Source of the DNA: Candidatus Hodarchaeota archaeon
GTDB lineage: Archaea > Asgardarchaeota > Heimdallarchaeia > Hodarchaeales > Hodarchaeaceae
Assembly: GCA_016839665.1 (NCBI GenBank)
Contig: JAEOTU010000393.1
Span: 1-6,022 of the forward strand
Length of the DNA stretch: 6,022 nucleotides
Direction: 5' to 3'
Under the pieces are notes generated by a model that worked only from the letters and a program-made list of their open reading frames with translations, had not been told where the DNA came from and searched no databases. This document shows positions 5,148 to 6,022 of this stretch, piece after piece (position 1 is the stretch's first letter; the number at the start of each line of letters is the position of its first letter). The position numbers were made by a program, and so were the translations under genes.

Positions 5148-6022
5148 ATGAAATTTGGTCGCTTTTTTTTGCCCACGGGTAGTTATGAAAAACAAAGAGA
5201 ACTTGCTTTGATAACAGAAGAGGTAGGATACGATTCAATTCATGTACCTGATCACCTCATCGGTCAGATGAAAAAAGAAGATCCATGGTTTGAAGCAACA
5301 ACTTTATTGAGCGCATTTGCCATAGAGACTAAAAAATTAAAATTAGGTTTTGCAGTCTTATGTAATTCTTTCAGAAATCCTGCTTTGTTAGCTAAAATAA
5401 TATCAACATTGGATCATATTTCTAACGGCAGAATATTGATGTGGATCGGAGCGGGATGGAATAAGGCAGAATACCGCCAATATAATTATCCTTTTCCGAA
5501 AGCTGGTGTAAGAGTCTCTCAGCTTGAAGAGGCACTTACAATCTATAAGAAGATGTTTACAGAAAAAAAAGCTAGCTTTGAAGGCAGATTTTACAAGTTA
5601 ACGAGAGCATTGAATAATCCTAAACCAATCCAAAAGCCTTATCCCCAGCTTGTTTTGGGTGGTACTGGATTAAGAATAACTGATATAGCCTGTAGAGAAG
5701 CAGATGGAATAAACCTCCAGCCTACTCTTGAAGAGAAAGATCTCCCAGAAAGAATTTCACTTATTAAAGAAAAACTAAAGAAATACAATCGTGATTTTTC
5801 TGAGTTCGAAATTTCTTTAGCATACCCTGTTATATTAGTAAATACTCAAGAAGAGCTGGAAAAAGTCTCTAATCAACGACAAATGATGAATTCGTTCATT
5901 GGATTTCCTGAAGATCTTAAAGAAAAATTCGCTACATTAGAGGATTTAGGTGTTAAAAAAATAGTAACTATGGCAGTTATGGGTCCCGATTTTAAAGATC
6001 GCACAAGAATTTTCGCTGAGAA
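5148..6022 (+). CDS. LLM-class (luciferase-like) oxidoreductase, probably F420-dependent; 3' end outside window
   Basis: An uninterrupted frame of 291 codons runs from ATG 5148 to the window edge with no stop, so the C-terminus is missing; relatives are about 300-330 residues, so most of the protein is present. It has the bacterial-luciferase TIM-barrel signature: MKFGRFFLP strand, VPDHL (33-37), NPALLAK (77-83), the TLDHISNGR (87-95) and IGAGWNKAEY (100-109) segments characteristic of the F420/FMN-binding group, YPFP followed by R (about 113-121), FEGRFYKL, and PKPIQKPYPQLVLGGTG, then EADGINL. Such enzymes usually take or give hydride through F420 on small organic substrates; some relatives use FMN. 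The substrate is unknown. No Shine-Dalgarno precedes the ATG, which starts right at the conserved first strand, so leaderless translation is likely. It appears independent of the upstream gene, 94 bases away. Confidence 0.88.
   Translation, partial: MKFGRFFLPTGSYEKQRELALITEEVGYDSIHVPDHLIGQMKKEDPWFEATTLLSAFAIETKKLKLGFAVLCNSFRNPALLAKIISTLDHISNGRILMWIGAGWNKAEYRQYNYPFPKAGVRVSQLEEALTIYKKMFTEKKASFEGRFYKLTRALNNPKPIQKPYPQLVLGGTGLRITDIACREADGINLQPTLEEKDLPERISLIKEKLKKYNRDFSEFEISLAYPVILVNTQEELEKVSNQRQMMNSFIGFPEDLKEKFATLEDLGVKKIVTMAVMGPDFKDRTRIFAE

Overview
The window looks like part of an AT-rich archaeal genome, read entirely on the + strand. Archaeal pointers: an HdrA with a fused MvhD domain, a stand-alone domain of the archaeal-type threonyl-tRNA synthetase editing family, an F420-type luciferase-like oxidoreductase, TATA-like boxes close to start codons, and at least one apparently leaderless gene. 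The gene mix would fit an Asgard (Promethearchaeota) or similar anaerobic archaeon. That placement is inference from gene content; no rRNA or other phylogenetic marker is present.

Region 1 (1-3477) is an energy-metabolism operon: the 3' end of a 2-oxoacid:ferredoxin oxidoreductase alpha subunit (korA-like), its TPP/[4Fe-4S] beta subunit (korB), then an iron-sulfur flavoprotein HdrA fused at its C-terminus to MvhD. The stop of korA overlaps the start of korB by 1 base, and hdrA follows korB after 19 bases. The simplest reading is that electrons released by oxidative decarboxylation of a 2-oxoacid reach the ferredoxin-like and flavin centres of HdrA directly or through ferredoxin. No HdrB, HdrC or hydrogenase gene is visible.

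Region 2 (3671-4539) is a two-gene toxin-antitoxin module: an MNT nucleotidyltransferase (MntA-like antitoxin) whose stop overlaps by 4 bases the start of a HEPN ribonuclease (HepT-like toxin). The pair carries both hallmark motifs, GSx10DxD and Rx4HxY, so the AMPylation type of toxin control is expected.

Region 3 (4631-6022) holds two apparently single genes. The first is a 140-residue ThrRS-editing-domain protein that has lost several residues used for catalysis in the characterised archaeal enzyme. The second is an LLM-class, probably F420-dependent oxidoreductase that runs off the 3' edge.

The intergenic gaps are short (193, 91 and 94 bases) and very AT-rich. Each contains one copy of the 8-mer AATCAAAC. 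I see no tRNA, rRNA, CRISPR array, insertion sequence or attachment site. No gene-free stretch exceeds 300 bases.
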